This document shows positions 44,035-51,467 of a DNA stretch of 64,000 nt, piece after piece; the stretch's first letter is position 1, and each line of letters starts with the position of its first letter. The stretch is from assembly GCF_005281615.1 (NCBI RefSeq), contig NZ_SZZM01000001.1:1645455-1709454 (forward strand), written 5' to 3'. The notes under the pieces are model-generated. The model was not told the origin of the DNA. It worked only from the letters and a program-made list of their open reading frames with translations, and searched no databases. Made by a program: the position numbers and the translations under genes. Source of the DNA: Rhodoligotrophos defluvii. GTDB lineage: Bacteria > Pseudomonadota > Alphaproteobacteria > Rhizobiales > Im1.

Positions 44035-45201
44035 ATGAAACTCGACGGTCTTCACCTCCACTTCTCACGGGAGGAGTTCGCGGCGCGGCAGAACGCTGCC
44101 GTCGCCGCCATGGAGGCGCGCGGGCTCTCCGCGCTGCTGATGTTCCGCCAGGAGAGCATGTATTACCTGACGGGCTACGACACCTTTGGCTATGTGTATT
44201 TCCAATGCATGGTGCTGACGGCGGACGGGCGGCTCGTGCTGCTCACCCGCTCGCCCGACAAGCTGCAGGCGAAGTTCACCTCCGTGCTGACCGACGTGCG
44301 GATCTGGGTCGACCGGGTGGATGCGAACCCGGTTCAGGATCTGAAGGCCATCCTTGCCGAGCTGGGCCTCTCTGGCAAAAGGCTGGGCGTGGAATGGGGT
44401 TCATACGGGCTGAACGCGCTCAATGGCCAGCGGCTGCAGGCCGGGCTCGACGGTTTCGCGACCCTGGAGGACGCGACGGACCTGGTCAGCCGCCTTCGAG
44501 TGCGGAAAAGCCCGGCCGAGCTGGCCTATGTACGTAAGGCTGCCGAGCTGGCGGACGCTGCGCTGAAGGCCGCCGAGGACGCCACCGCGCCGGGCGCTTT
44601 CGAGGGCGACATCATCGCCGACATGCAGGCGGCGATCTATCGCGGCGGCGGCGATGATCCGGCCAACGAGCACATCATCGGCTCCGGCCCCGGCGCGCTG
44701 ATGTGCCGATACTTCACCGGCCGGCGGCATCTCGATGCCAATGACATGCTGACCCTGGAGCTCGCAGGCGTCTATCGGCATTACCATGCCTGCCTCATGC
44801 GCACCGTGGGGATCGGCACGGTCGATCCGCGCCTTGTGTCGATGCATGGCGCCGCGCTCGATGCGCTTTATGCAGCGGAAGAGGCGCTCCGGCCCGGACG
44901 GCCGATCGGCGAGGTGTTCGATGCCCATGCCCGCGTGCTCGACCGGGCGGGACACGCCGCGCACAGAATGAACGCCTGCGGCTATAGCCTCGGCACCACC
45001 TATGCGCCGAACTGGATGGACTGGCCGATGTTCTACCACGGCAACCCTTACGTGGCGGAGCCGGGGAACGTCTTCTTCATCCATATCATCGTGTTCGACG
45101 AGGCCAATGGCCTTGCCATGACCCATGGCCGGACCTCGCTGGTGACGGAGAAGGGCAGCGAGACCTTGTCCGCGGCGCCGGTTCACTTCGTCAGAAAGTA
45201 G
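44035..45201 (+). CDS. M24-fold protein lacking all canonical metal ligands (creatinase/ectoine-hydrolase-like)
   Basis: 388 residues from ATG 44035 (GGAG five bases upstream); in-frame ATGs at 44005 and 44017 are alternatives. The N-terminal creatinase domain reads LLMFRQESMYYLTGYDTFG. In the pita-bread domain the two Asp positions are Glu and Cys (TLELAGVYRHYHACLMRT), the His region is CGYSLGTTYAPNWMDW, and the Glu positions are lost (FFIHIIVF). This pattern recalls ectoine hydrolase DoeA and creatinase, which do not need metals. It likely cleaves a C-N bond. It is the end gene of the Ugp-HAD-PHP run. Confidence 0.87.
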   Translation: MKLDGLHLHFSREEFAARQNAAVAAMEARGLSALLMFRQESMYYLTGYDTFGYVYFQCMVLTADGRLVLLTRSPDKLQAKFTSVLTDVRIWVDRVDANPVQDLKAILAELGLSGKRLGVEWGSYGLNALNGQRLQAGLDGFATLEDATDLVSRLRVRKSPAELAYVRKAAELADAALKAAEDATAPGAFEGDIIADMQAAIYRGGGDDPANEHIIGSGPGALMCRYFTGRRHLDANDMLTLELAGVYRHYHACLMRTVGIGTVDPRLVSMHGAALDALYAAEEALRPGRPIGEVFDAHARVLDRAGHAAHRMNACGYSLGTTYAPNWMDWPMFYHGNPYVAEPGNVFFIHIIVFDEANGLAMTHGRTSLVTEKGSETLSAAPVHFVRK

Positions 45202-45215
45202 CTGGAGCAGGGCGG

Positions 45216-46823
45216 TTATCGCACTTGAGCCGTGGTGGAGGCTGCGGAGAACGCTTTGACGAGGCGCTCCCGGAACGAAGCCATGGGCCAGAAGGGCGCG
45301 TCGGGGGCAGGGATGACGCCGTGCGCCCATGCCCACGGATCCAGGGTGTCCGATATGGCGGGGTCGCCCGCCAGGATATGGACGGGCACCTCGCGCGCCG
45401 CGCTGCCGGCGATCCACGGCACCGGGGGGTGATCCCCCAGCACGATCAGCACGAGGTCCTCGTCGCCGAACTGCCTGACATAGGCAGCGATGGTCGCCAG
45501 TGTGTATTCGATCGACCGACCGTACTGAACCCGCACCCGCTGCGGATCTCGCCACAGGACGTCAGGCGGCTCGCCCGCCGTGGCCATGGCATCGAAAATC
45601 TGGCCGTCGCCAATCTCGTCCCAAGGCACGAGCTCTGGCAGCGGCGTCCATGGAGCATGGCTGGAGATCAGGGCAATGTGCGCCATGACCGGCGGCCGCG
45701 CCGGGGCCGCGCGCACCAGCCTTTCGAACGCCGCCAGGGTAAACTGATCCGGCATGGTCACCCAGTTGAACGGCTGGCCCTTGTAGCCGAGGTCGGCCGC
45801 GGTGAGTACTCTGTCGAACCCGTAGGCTTGCACCTCGGGCCAAGGCTGGGTGATGGCCGGTGCCACGGCGACCGTTTCCCACCCGCCTTGCGCGAAGTCG
45901 CTGACCAGGCTGCGCCTGGGCTTTCCCACGAAGCTTTCATACCGGGCTTGGCTGTCGACCCGCAGGCCGCCGAGCAGGCTTGCGTGGGCAAGCCAGCTCT
46001 GTCCGCCCGTGGTGGTGGATGTGAGAAACGCACTGCGCGCCCCGAAGCCTTTCGCGGCAAGGGTCTCCTCGAGCTCCTGCAGCGCCTTGCCGACAGGACC
46101 CTTGAAGGCCGGGTCCGTCAGCGCGCTCGCGCCGTAGGATTCGATAAAGACGACGAGAACGTCCTTCCCTTTGAGCAAAGCCAGGCGCTGGTTGGCTGGA
46201 ATGGCGTCGGTCGGGTCGGCCGCGGCTTCGGCCCGGAAGGCTGTAAGGTCTCGTGCGCTATGCACTGCCTGGGCAACATGAGCCGACAGGGCCGCCGTGC
46301 TTTGCGCGGCCCCGCCGACTGGCACTACAGTCCCTAGCACGCCGGCCGCAAGCAGTAGCGCGGCCATTTTCATCCGGTTCGACTCAAGCCTGCCGGCAGC
46401 CTTTGCAATCTCCCGTGTGGCCCAATGGAGCATCATGCCAGCGAGCGCGAGACCCAGCCCGGCGCCAACGCCGATGAGTAGAAGGCGCAACGGCCCAATG
46501 CTGCCGACCATCAGCTGGGCCGCCTTGGGCACGAGGTGCCAATCCAGATAGAGATCGAACGGCCGGCCGAGGGCGGCGATGGTGCCGATATCGGCAAGCC
46601 GCAGCAGCAGCACGAGCAGCAGCATGCCAGTCACACCGTCCCGGATGATGGTCGACCACCGTCCCGCCGGAATGAGCAGCATCCCTGCGATCAGCAGGAT
46701 TTCGAGCTGCGGGACGAGGGCTGCACGCCAGTCGCCCTGGGCCGCCACGGCGGGCCAGACGAGGGCGCCCTGCAGAATCAGCGCAGCAAGGGCCAGGCGG
46801 AGGATCCTGGCAGCGGCCGGCAT
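45216..46823 (-). CDS. Membrane-anchored alkaline-phosphatase-superfamily (sulfatase/LTA-synthase-like) protein
   Basis: 535 residues from ATG 46823. The N-terminal third has about five membrane helices (for example GMLLLVLLLRLADIGTIAAL). The C-terminal domain has the sulfatase-like order: metal-binding start VLVVFIESYG, a nucleophile region TTTGGQSWLAH, HIALISSHAPW and VLGDHPPVP. Such proteins transfer phosphoglycerol or phosphoethanolamine, or hydrolyse sulfate/phosphate esters, in the periplasm. Its start overlaps the CDP-alcohol phosphatidyltransferase stop by one base, implying joint work on lipid head groups or surface polymers. Confidence 0.85.
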   Translation of the reverse strand: MPAAARILRLALAALILQGALVWPAVAAQGDWRAALVPQLEILLIAGMLLIPAGRWSTIIRDGVTGMLLLVLLLRLADIGTIAALGRPFDLYLDWHLVPKAAQLMVGSIGPLRLLLIGVGAGLGLALAGMMLHWATREIAKAAGRLESNRMKMAALLLAAGVLGTVVPVGGAAQSTAALSAHVAQAVHSARDLTAFRAEAAADPTDAIPANQRLALLKGKDVLVVFIESYGASALTDPAFKGPVGKALQELEETLAAKGFGARSAFLTSTTTGGQSWLAHASLLGGLRVDSQARYESFVGKPRRSLVSDFAQGGWETVAVAPAITQPWPEVQAYGFDRVLTAADLGYKGQPFNWVTMPDQFTLAAFERLVRAAPARPPVMAHIALISSHAPWTPLPELVPWDEIGDGQIFDAMATAGEPPDVLWRDPQRVRVQYGRSIEYTLATIAAYVRQFGDEDLVLIVLGDHPPVPWIAGSAAREVPVHILAGDPAISDTLDPWAWAHGVIPAPDAPFWPMASFRERLVKAFSAASTTAQVR

Positions 46824-47566
46824 CACGGCGCCATGGCCTGCATCGGTCTGTGCCGGACCAGCCAGACGATGTCGATGGCGAAGGACAGCACGAGGGCAAG
46901 CAAGGCTGCGGCGGCGACCATATGGCCCAACCACGGATCCACCACCAGCACGACCATGAGGCCCACCGTCTGGACGACGCAGACCACCTTGCGGCGGAGC
47001 GACGGCGGCAGCGGTGCCGCGAGCACCGGCCATAGCCAGCCTGCGGCGCGGAAAAGGTAATAGATGAGGCCCGCGCCGATGATCCATGCGCCGGCCTGGC
47101 CAAAGCTCCACGCCAGAATGGCCAGGATGAGAATGAGCAGCGCATCCATCTCCATGTCGAAACGGGCGCCGAAGCGGCTGCTCGTTCCCGAATGGCGCGC
47201 GGCCCAGCCGTCGAGCGCGTCCGTAGCCAAGGCAGCGATGGCAATCAGCAGTACGAGGAGCAGCAGCGCACCGTCCGCGCCGGGCGCAAGCAGGCTCTCA
47301 CAGGCGAGGCCGGCCAGAACGCTGACCAGCACCGCCCGCATCAAGGTGATGGCGTTGGCAATGCCGAAGACATTGATGCCGTTCCGCCGCACGCCGAGGG
47401 TGATCACGGTAACGATCAAGCCGAACAGGCCGAACGAAACCGCAAGGCTCGGCATCTGCGCAAGCTGGGCCTGGCGGAGAAGGGCGAGGCTGATCGTTAC
47501 CAAACCGGAGCCAATGAAGAGCCACGTGGCCGTCGAAGGGGAGCGAAGAACACCGACGCTGAACAT
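46823..47566 (-). CDS. CDP-alcohol phosphatidyltransferase family membrane protein
   Basis: 247 residues, about six to seven helices. The complete family motif DG-x2-AR-x8-G-x3-D-x3-D spans residues 116-141 (DALDGWAARHSG, then FGARFDMEMD). It displaces CMP from a CDP-alcohol with an alcohol acceptor, making a phospholipid or polyol phosphodiester. Two extra N-terminal helices precede the catalytic core. Pairing with the sulfatase-like protein suggests an unusual lipid or head-group product. Confidence 0.88.
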   Translation of the reverse strand: MFSVGVLRSPSTATWLFIGSGLVTISLALLRQAQLAQMPSLAVSFGLFGLIVTVITLGVRRNGINVFGIANAITLMRAVLVSVLAGLACESLLAPGADGALLLLVLLIAIAALATDALDGWAARHSGTSSRFGARFDMEMDALLILILAILAWSFGQAGAWIIGAGLIYYLFRAAGWLWPVLAAPLPPSLRRKVVCVVQTVGLMVVLVVDPWLGHMVAAAALLALVLSFAIDIVWLVRHRPMQAMAP

Positions 47567-47691
47567 GAGCGGTATCCTGCACGTAGGGCCAAGGCGAAAG
47601 TCCTCGGCCCGCTACAGCTTACTCCGCCCGCACCGCTCTGCAAACGGCTTGGTGCGGCTCCGCCGCAATCCGCCCCGCGCCGGCCAATGCT

Positions 47692-47716
47692 GGAACATTG
47701 ATGTCGCCTCTGCGTT
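47692..47716 (+). promoter_or_regulatory. EcfG-type general stress response promoter
   Basis: GGAAC (47692-47696), a 16-base spacer and CGTT (47713-47716), a full match to the alphaproteobacterial EcfG consensus as I know it. The start codon of the DUF892 gene is 20 bp further on (47736), so the leader would be short. DUF892 genes are classic members of the stress regulon. Confidence 0.6.
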
Positions 47717-47735
47717 TCGCCGGCTGGAGCAGTTT

Positions 47736-48266
47736 ATGGAGAAGGCGATGATGAACCAAGACGGAGCCATTAAGGACGTCTTCCTGGCCGGCCTGCGCAA
47801 TGCGCATGCGGTGGAGAACGAGGCCGTTTCCCTGATCAACAGGCAGCTGGAGCGCCTCGAGAACTATCCCGAGGCCACCGAGCGCCTCCAGCAGCACCTC
47901 TCGGAAACCCATGCGCAGATCGATCGCCTCGAGGCCATTCTCGACAGCATAGGCGACAGTCCGTCGATGGCGAAGGATACGGTCGCGAAATTGATGGCGA
48001 ACATGGCCGCCCTCGGCCATACGATGGCAGGTGATGAAATCCTGAAGAACACCTTCGCCAACTACGCATTCGAAAATTACGAGATCGCCGCTTACAAGTC
48101 GCTGATCACCATTGCCGAGGCGGGCGGCTTCACCAGCGCCGTGCCGGCGCTTCAGCAGACGCTGCAGGAGGAAGAGGCGATGGCGGACTGGATAAACAAG
48201 CACATCGCCGGAACCACCACCCGGTTCCTGACGCTCAAGCAGTCGGGGGCGCAAGCGCATCGCTGA
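47736..48266 (+). CDS. DUF892 ferritin-like stress protein
   Basis: 176 residues from ATG 47736 (GGAG six bases upstream); ATGs at 47748 and 47751 are alternatives and would give a longer leader. Four-helix ferritin-like pattern: FLAGLRNAHAVENEAVSLI, LSETHAQIDRLEAIL, FENYEIAAYKSLITIAEAG and LQEEEAMADWINKH, with Glu/His residues at the expected iron-site spacing. The family (YciF/YciE) is linked to stress. The EcfG-type promoter just upstream supports this. Confidence 0.86.
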   Translation: MEKAMMNQDGAIKDVFLAGLRNAHAVENEAVSLINRQLERLENYPEATERLQQHLSETHAQIDRLEAILDSIGDSPSMAKDTVAKLMANMAALGHTMAGDEILKNTFANYAFENYEIAAYKSLITIAEAGGFTSAVPALQQTLQEEEAMADWINKHIAGTTTRFLTLKQSGAQAHR

Positions 48267-48371
48267 GCCGGCCGCAGCCGCCGCGGCCCCCGCAATACCA
48301 CGCAAGGTGTAGAAAGCCGAGCTGCGCAAGCAGCACGGCCACCTGTTCATGGGGATGAGGCCTGAACAGGA

Positions 48372-49169
48372 TCATCCTGCCGTTTCCGGGGTGGCCACAG
48401 CATCGCCAGCCTCGCTTTCCCGCAGCAATACGGCCTCCACCTGCGGCCAAATGCCAGCCACGTGGCTGGTCACCCGTGCCCGTGCCTTATCCGCATCTCG
48501 CGCTTCGAGAGCGCGCAAGATCTCCTCGTGCTCCTGCACCGAGCCGCGCCACTGCTCCGGCGTGGGCGTGCCGAGATAGCGCACACGCCGCAGGCGGCTG
48601 GTATAGCCGCGATGCGTCTCGCGCAGATATTCGTTGCGCGCGCAGGCGACCATCTTCAGATGAATGTTCTGGTTCAGGTTGAAGTATTCGAGCTTGTTCT
48701 TCTTCTTGAACGCGGCCACCATGTCTTCGTGAAGCCTGCGCAGCACGATGAGATCGGCCTCGGTGAGCCGCTGGCAGGCGAGATAGGCCGAAAAGCCCTC
48801 GAGCTCCGCCAGCACCTCGATCAGCGCTCTCGCATCCTCCGGCGCCAGCCGCGCCACGTAGCTGCCCCGGTTGGGAAAGATCGTGACCAGCCCCTCGAAG
48901 GCGAGCACCTTCAGCGCCTCACGGATCGGCGTGCGCGAGACGCCCAGGGACTGGACCAGCTCGGCTTCGTCGACGAACGAGCCCGGCGGCATCTTGCCTT
49001 CCACGATCCGGTCGCGCAGCAGGTCGGCGATGTCGTCATGGAGCGACCGGCGCAAGAGCTGTGCAACGGGCGCGGCCCCCGGCTTGGCGGCAGGCAATGA
49101 GCGCCGCCGCTGCTTTTTGCCGGCGCGCTGCGTCGGCGATGGCTGTTTGATTGGCATGCCTTTGAACAT
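48372..49169 (-). CDS. GntR-family (FCD subfamily) transcriptional regulator
   Basis: 265 residues. A basic N-terminal tail (about residues 1-40, KKQRRR) precedes the winged helix (PPGSFVDEAELVQSLGVSRT, PIREALKVLAFEGLV, NRGSYVARL). The FCD domain follows (LEGFSAYLACQRLTEAD, then HLKMVACARNEYL). It lies between two DUF892 genes, convergent with the first and divergent from the second. Its ligand is likely an organic acid; whether it controls the neighbours is unknown. Confidence 0.88.
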   Translation of the reverse strand: MFKGMPIKQPSPTQRAGKKQRRRSLPAAKPGAAPVAQLLRRSLHDDIADLLRDRIVEGKMPPGSFVDEAELVQSLGVSRTPIREALKVLAFEGLVTIFPNRGSYVARLAPEDARALIEVLAELEGFSAYLACQRLTEADLIVLRRLHEDMVAAFKKKNKLEYFNLNQNIHLKMVACARNEYLRETHRGYTSRLRRVRYLGTPTPEQWRGSVQEHEEILRALEARDADKARARVTSHVAGIWPQVEAVLLRESEAGDAVATPETAG

Positions 49170-49362
49170 GTCGCTGGATGATGTTCGCCTATTTTGTCAC
49201 GGACAGCGCCAAAGCGCGATCAGCAAAGTGCGCCGGGGCCAGCGAGGGAAATGCGTGCCGGCCGGCTTCTGCCTGCCCGCAGAATCGGAACGAATTCACC
49301 CGCTCGCGATTTTTCGGCCAGTACGTCTTCCCGTCATCACCTTACACAAGGGGAACACCATC

Positions 49363-49857
49363 ATGGCTGAAAAGAACCTGGATAGCCTATTCTACGATAC
49401 GCTGAAGGACATCTATTACGCCGAGCGGAAAATTGCCAAGGCGCTGCCGAAGATGGCGCGCGGCGCCCAGTCATCCGAGCTGAAGTCGGCGCTCGAGAAG
49501 CACAAGGAGGAGACCGAGATGCAGATCGAACGCCTGCAGCAGGTGTTCGAGATCTTCGGCAAGCGTGCCCAGGGCAAGAACTGCCCGGCCATTGAAGGCA
49601 TCATAGAAGAGGGCGAGGAAATCCTCGACGAGTTCAAGGGCACGCCCGCCCTGGACGCCGGTCTGGTTTCGGCGGCCCAGGCGGTCGAGCACTACGAGAT
49701 CGCCCGTTACGGTACCTTGAAGCGCTGGGCGGAGATGCTCGGCCTGAAGGATGCCGCGCAGCTGCTCGACAAGACCTTGTCGGAGGAATATGCGACCGAC
49801 GAGAAGCTGACCAAGCTTGCCGATCAGATCGCCAATCAGAAGGCGAAGGCGGCCTGA
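49363..49857 (+). CDS. yciF: YciF-type DUF892 ferritin-like stress protein
   Basis: 164 residues, close to E. coli YciF length. It begins LDSLFYDTLKDIYYAERKIA, the family hallmark, and continues KALPKMARGAQSSELKSAL, HKEETEMQIERLQQVFEIFG, VEHYEIARYGTLKRWAEMLG and LDKTLSEEYATDEKLT, giving paired helices with conserved Glu/His iron-site residues. AGGGGA precedes the start. The upstream gap (49170-49362) has GGAAC at 49287 but no CGTT at the right distance. It is a paralogue of the DUF892 gene at 47736. Confidence 0.9.
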   Translation: MAEKNLDSLFYDTLKDIYYAERKIAKALPKMARGAQSSELKSALEKHKEETEMQIERLQQVFEIFGKRAQGKNCPAIEGIIEEGEEILDEFKGTPALDAGLVSAAQAVEHYEIARYGTLKRWAEMLGLKDAAQLLDKTLSEEYATDEKLTKLADQIANQKAKAA

Positions 49858-49930
49858 CGCAAGCCATGCATGGAGACGGCTCCGGCCCTGCCGGGGCCGT
49901 CCCCTTCGGCCATTGACCAAGGTTGCAGCG

Positions 49931-50380
49931 ATGGACGTCAGATCAGAGACAGATGAAGACGGTGTTGCCCAGGGCCACCAGGGCAAGTCGTTGATTATGT
50001 ACACCACTTTGGGCGTGCGGGACGTGCGCCGCGCCATACCCTTTTACGATGCTGTTCTTGGCGTGCTCGGCCACCGCCGCCGCTCCACCTCCGATGAATG
50101 GGTGGCGTGGGGGCCGGACTACGACCATGGCGTGAGCTTCTGCATCTGCCCGCCCTTCGACGGCAATCCGCCGAGCGTCGGCAATGGCACGATGATCGCG
50201 CTGAGGGCCCAGTCCGACAAAGAGGTGGACGCCTTCTACGAGGCTGCGCTGCGCCACGGTGGCAGCAGCGAAGGCCCGCCCGGAACCCGCGAAGCCTATG
50301 ATCCGAATTTCTATGTCTGCTACGTCCGTGATCTCGACGGTAACAAGCTGGCCTGTGCCTTCCCCCATTACGGCGAGTGA
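49931..50380 (+). CDS. VOC (glyoxalase/dioxygenase superfamily) protein
   Basis: 149 residues from ATG 49931 (AAGG upstream); ATG 49997 would start at the domain itself. A single VOC module with two beta-alpha-beta-beta-beta units is seen: YTTLGVRDVRRAIPFYDAVL, GVSFCICPPFDG and FYVCYVRDLDGNKLACAF. The first metal-ligand His of glyoxalase I is missing (IMYTTLG). Small stand-alone VOC proteins often bind or modify hydrophobic metabolites; the role is unknown. It lies 37 bp upstream of the SIR2-like gene. Confidence 0.85.
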   Translation: MDVRSETDEDGVAQGHQGKSLIMYTTLGVRDVRRAIPFYDAVLGVLGHRRRSTSDEWVAWGPDYDHGVSFCICPPFDGNPPSVGNGTMIALRAQSDKEVDAFYEAALRHGGSSEGPPGTREAYDPNFYVCYVRDLDGNKLACAFPHYGE

Positions 50381-50381
50381 G

Positions 50382-50405
50382 CGCAAGCGCTCGCGAGCGC
50401 TTGCG
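50382..50405. repeat. Perfect 24-bp palindrome
   Basis: The half-arm CGCAAGCGCTCG (50382-50393) is followed at once by its exact complement CGAGCGCTTGCG (50394-50405), with no loop base. It begins two bases after the VOC stop and ends 11 bases before the SIR2-like start. It could be an operator, or a hairpin limiting read-through into the SIR2-like gene. No T tract follows. Confidence 0.7.
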
Positions 50406-50416
50406 AGTGCTCAGCC

Positions 50417-51334
50417 ATGAATGACCCCCCGCTCCAGCCCGCAGCGACACCCGGCATGCGCTCGCCGGACGTGGGCTCGGCTGTCGAGGAGCTGGCCGAG
50501 CGTATCAGGCAGCGCAAGGTGATCCTGTTCGCCGGGGCGGGCGTATCGATGAACGTGGGGCTGCCCTCGTGGGGCACGCTCATCGAGCATATGGTCGAGG
50601 ATCTCGGGCTCGATATGAGTTCCCAGGAGGTGCAGGAGTGCACCTACCAGATGCTGGCGGAATACTACCGGCTGAAGCAGGGCAGCATCGGCCCGCTCCG
50701 CAGCTGGATGGATCGCAATTGGAAGGTCTCGCCCGAGCACGTCAAGCAGTCGCGGCTGCACAAGCTCATAGTTGAGCTGGACTTTCCGATCATCTACACG
50801 ACCAATTACGACCGCAACCTGGAGGTCGCCTTTAATCTCTACGACAAGCCCTTCGTGAAGATCGCCAATGCCAAGGACATCGCCAAGGCGACCGAGGGCG
50901 TCACCCAGATCATCAAGTATCACGGCGATTTCGATGAAGACGCGTCTCTGGTGCTGGCCGAGACCGACTATTTCAACCGCTTGTCTTTCGAGTCGCCGCT
51001 GGACCTGAAATTCCGTTCCGATGCCCTCGGCAAGACCGTGCTGTTCATCGGCTACAGCATGTCCGACATGAATATCCGGCTGTTGCTGCACCGGCTGTGG
51101 GAGACATGGAACCGCTCCGGATACGAGAAGGACCGGCCGCGGTCATTCGTGTTCATGCCAAACCCCAATCTGGTTCAGGAGGCGATCCTCGCGCGGTGGG
51201 GCATCTCCATGGTCACGGAGGAAGCCGAAAGCGCCGAGGATGGCCTCTACGCATTCCTGTCGCGCATTCGCGATCTCATCGGCAGCGACGCGGATGGCCT
51301 TGGTGCAGCCGAGAAGGAAAGGAACGGCCGGTAA
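50417..51334 (+). CDS. SIR2-like (SIR2_2) NAD-binding domain protein
   Basis: 305 residues. NAD-binding loop ILFAGAGVSMNVGLPSW (residues 36-52), YTTNYDRNLE (127-136) with the adenine-site Asn/Asp, the catalytic His169 in KYHGD, and VLFIGYSMSDMNIR. There is no zinc-finger Cys tetrad, so it is the SIR2_2 type found in bacterial immune NADases (ThsA, DSR, SIR2-Argonaute systems) rather than a deacetylase. It stands alone without TIR, STAND, Argonaute or HerA partners nearby. Function could be an NAD-depleting defence or another NAD-dependent activity. Confidence 0.88.
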   Translation: MNDPPLQPAATPGMRSPDVGSAVEELAERIRQRKVILFAGAGVSMNVGLPSWGTLIEHMVEDLGLDMSSQEVQECTYQMLAEYYRLKQGSIGPLRSWMDRNWKVSPEHVKQSRLHKLIVELDFPIIYTTNYDRNLEVAFNLYDKPFVKIANAKDIAKATEGVTQIIKYHGDFDEDASLVLAETDYFNRLSFESPLDLKFRSDALGKTVLFIGYSMSDMNIRLLLHRLWETWNRSGYEKDRPRSFVFMPNPNLVQEAILARWGISMVTEEAESAEDGLYAFLSRIRDLIGSDADGLGAAEKERNGR

Positions 51335-51340
51335 GGGCCT

Positions 51341-51446
51341 GGAGCATTTTCGAGCGAAGTGGATGCCGGTTCGCGTGAAGAAAAAATGCGACCAAGCAGG
51401 AACTTGGAGCGGTTCCGCGCTTCGAAGAGAAGCGGAACAGCTCTAG
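51341..51446. repeat. Rhizobial-type palindromic intergenic repeat
   Basis: Fills the gap between the SIR2-like and YihY genes. The left part holds GGAGCATTTTCGAGCGAAGT and GGATGCCGGTTCGCGTGAAG with a GAAAAAATGC return arm; the right part is a strong hairpin in which GAGCGGTTCCGC (from 51407) pairs with GCGGAACAGCTC (51432-51443). This element type is, from memory, frequent in Hyphomicrobiales genomes. It shares the CCGGTT core with the repeat at 42081. Confidence 0.65.
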
Positions 51447-51467
51447 ACCGCCGCGAGGAGCCTGCTC

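Noticed and set aside
49287-49312. EcfG-type promoter before the yciF-like gene
   Set aside because: GGAAC is present, but no CGTT follows at 16-17 bases (the sequence there is GATT/ATTT).
49817-49930. N-terminal extension of the VOC protein from 49817
   Set aside because: It overlaps the end of the yciF-like gene and encodes an Arg-rich string unlike the family; the ATG at 49931 is better.
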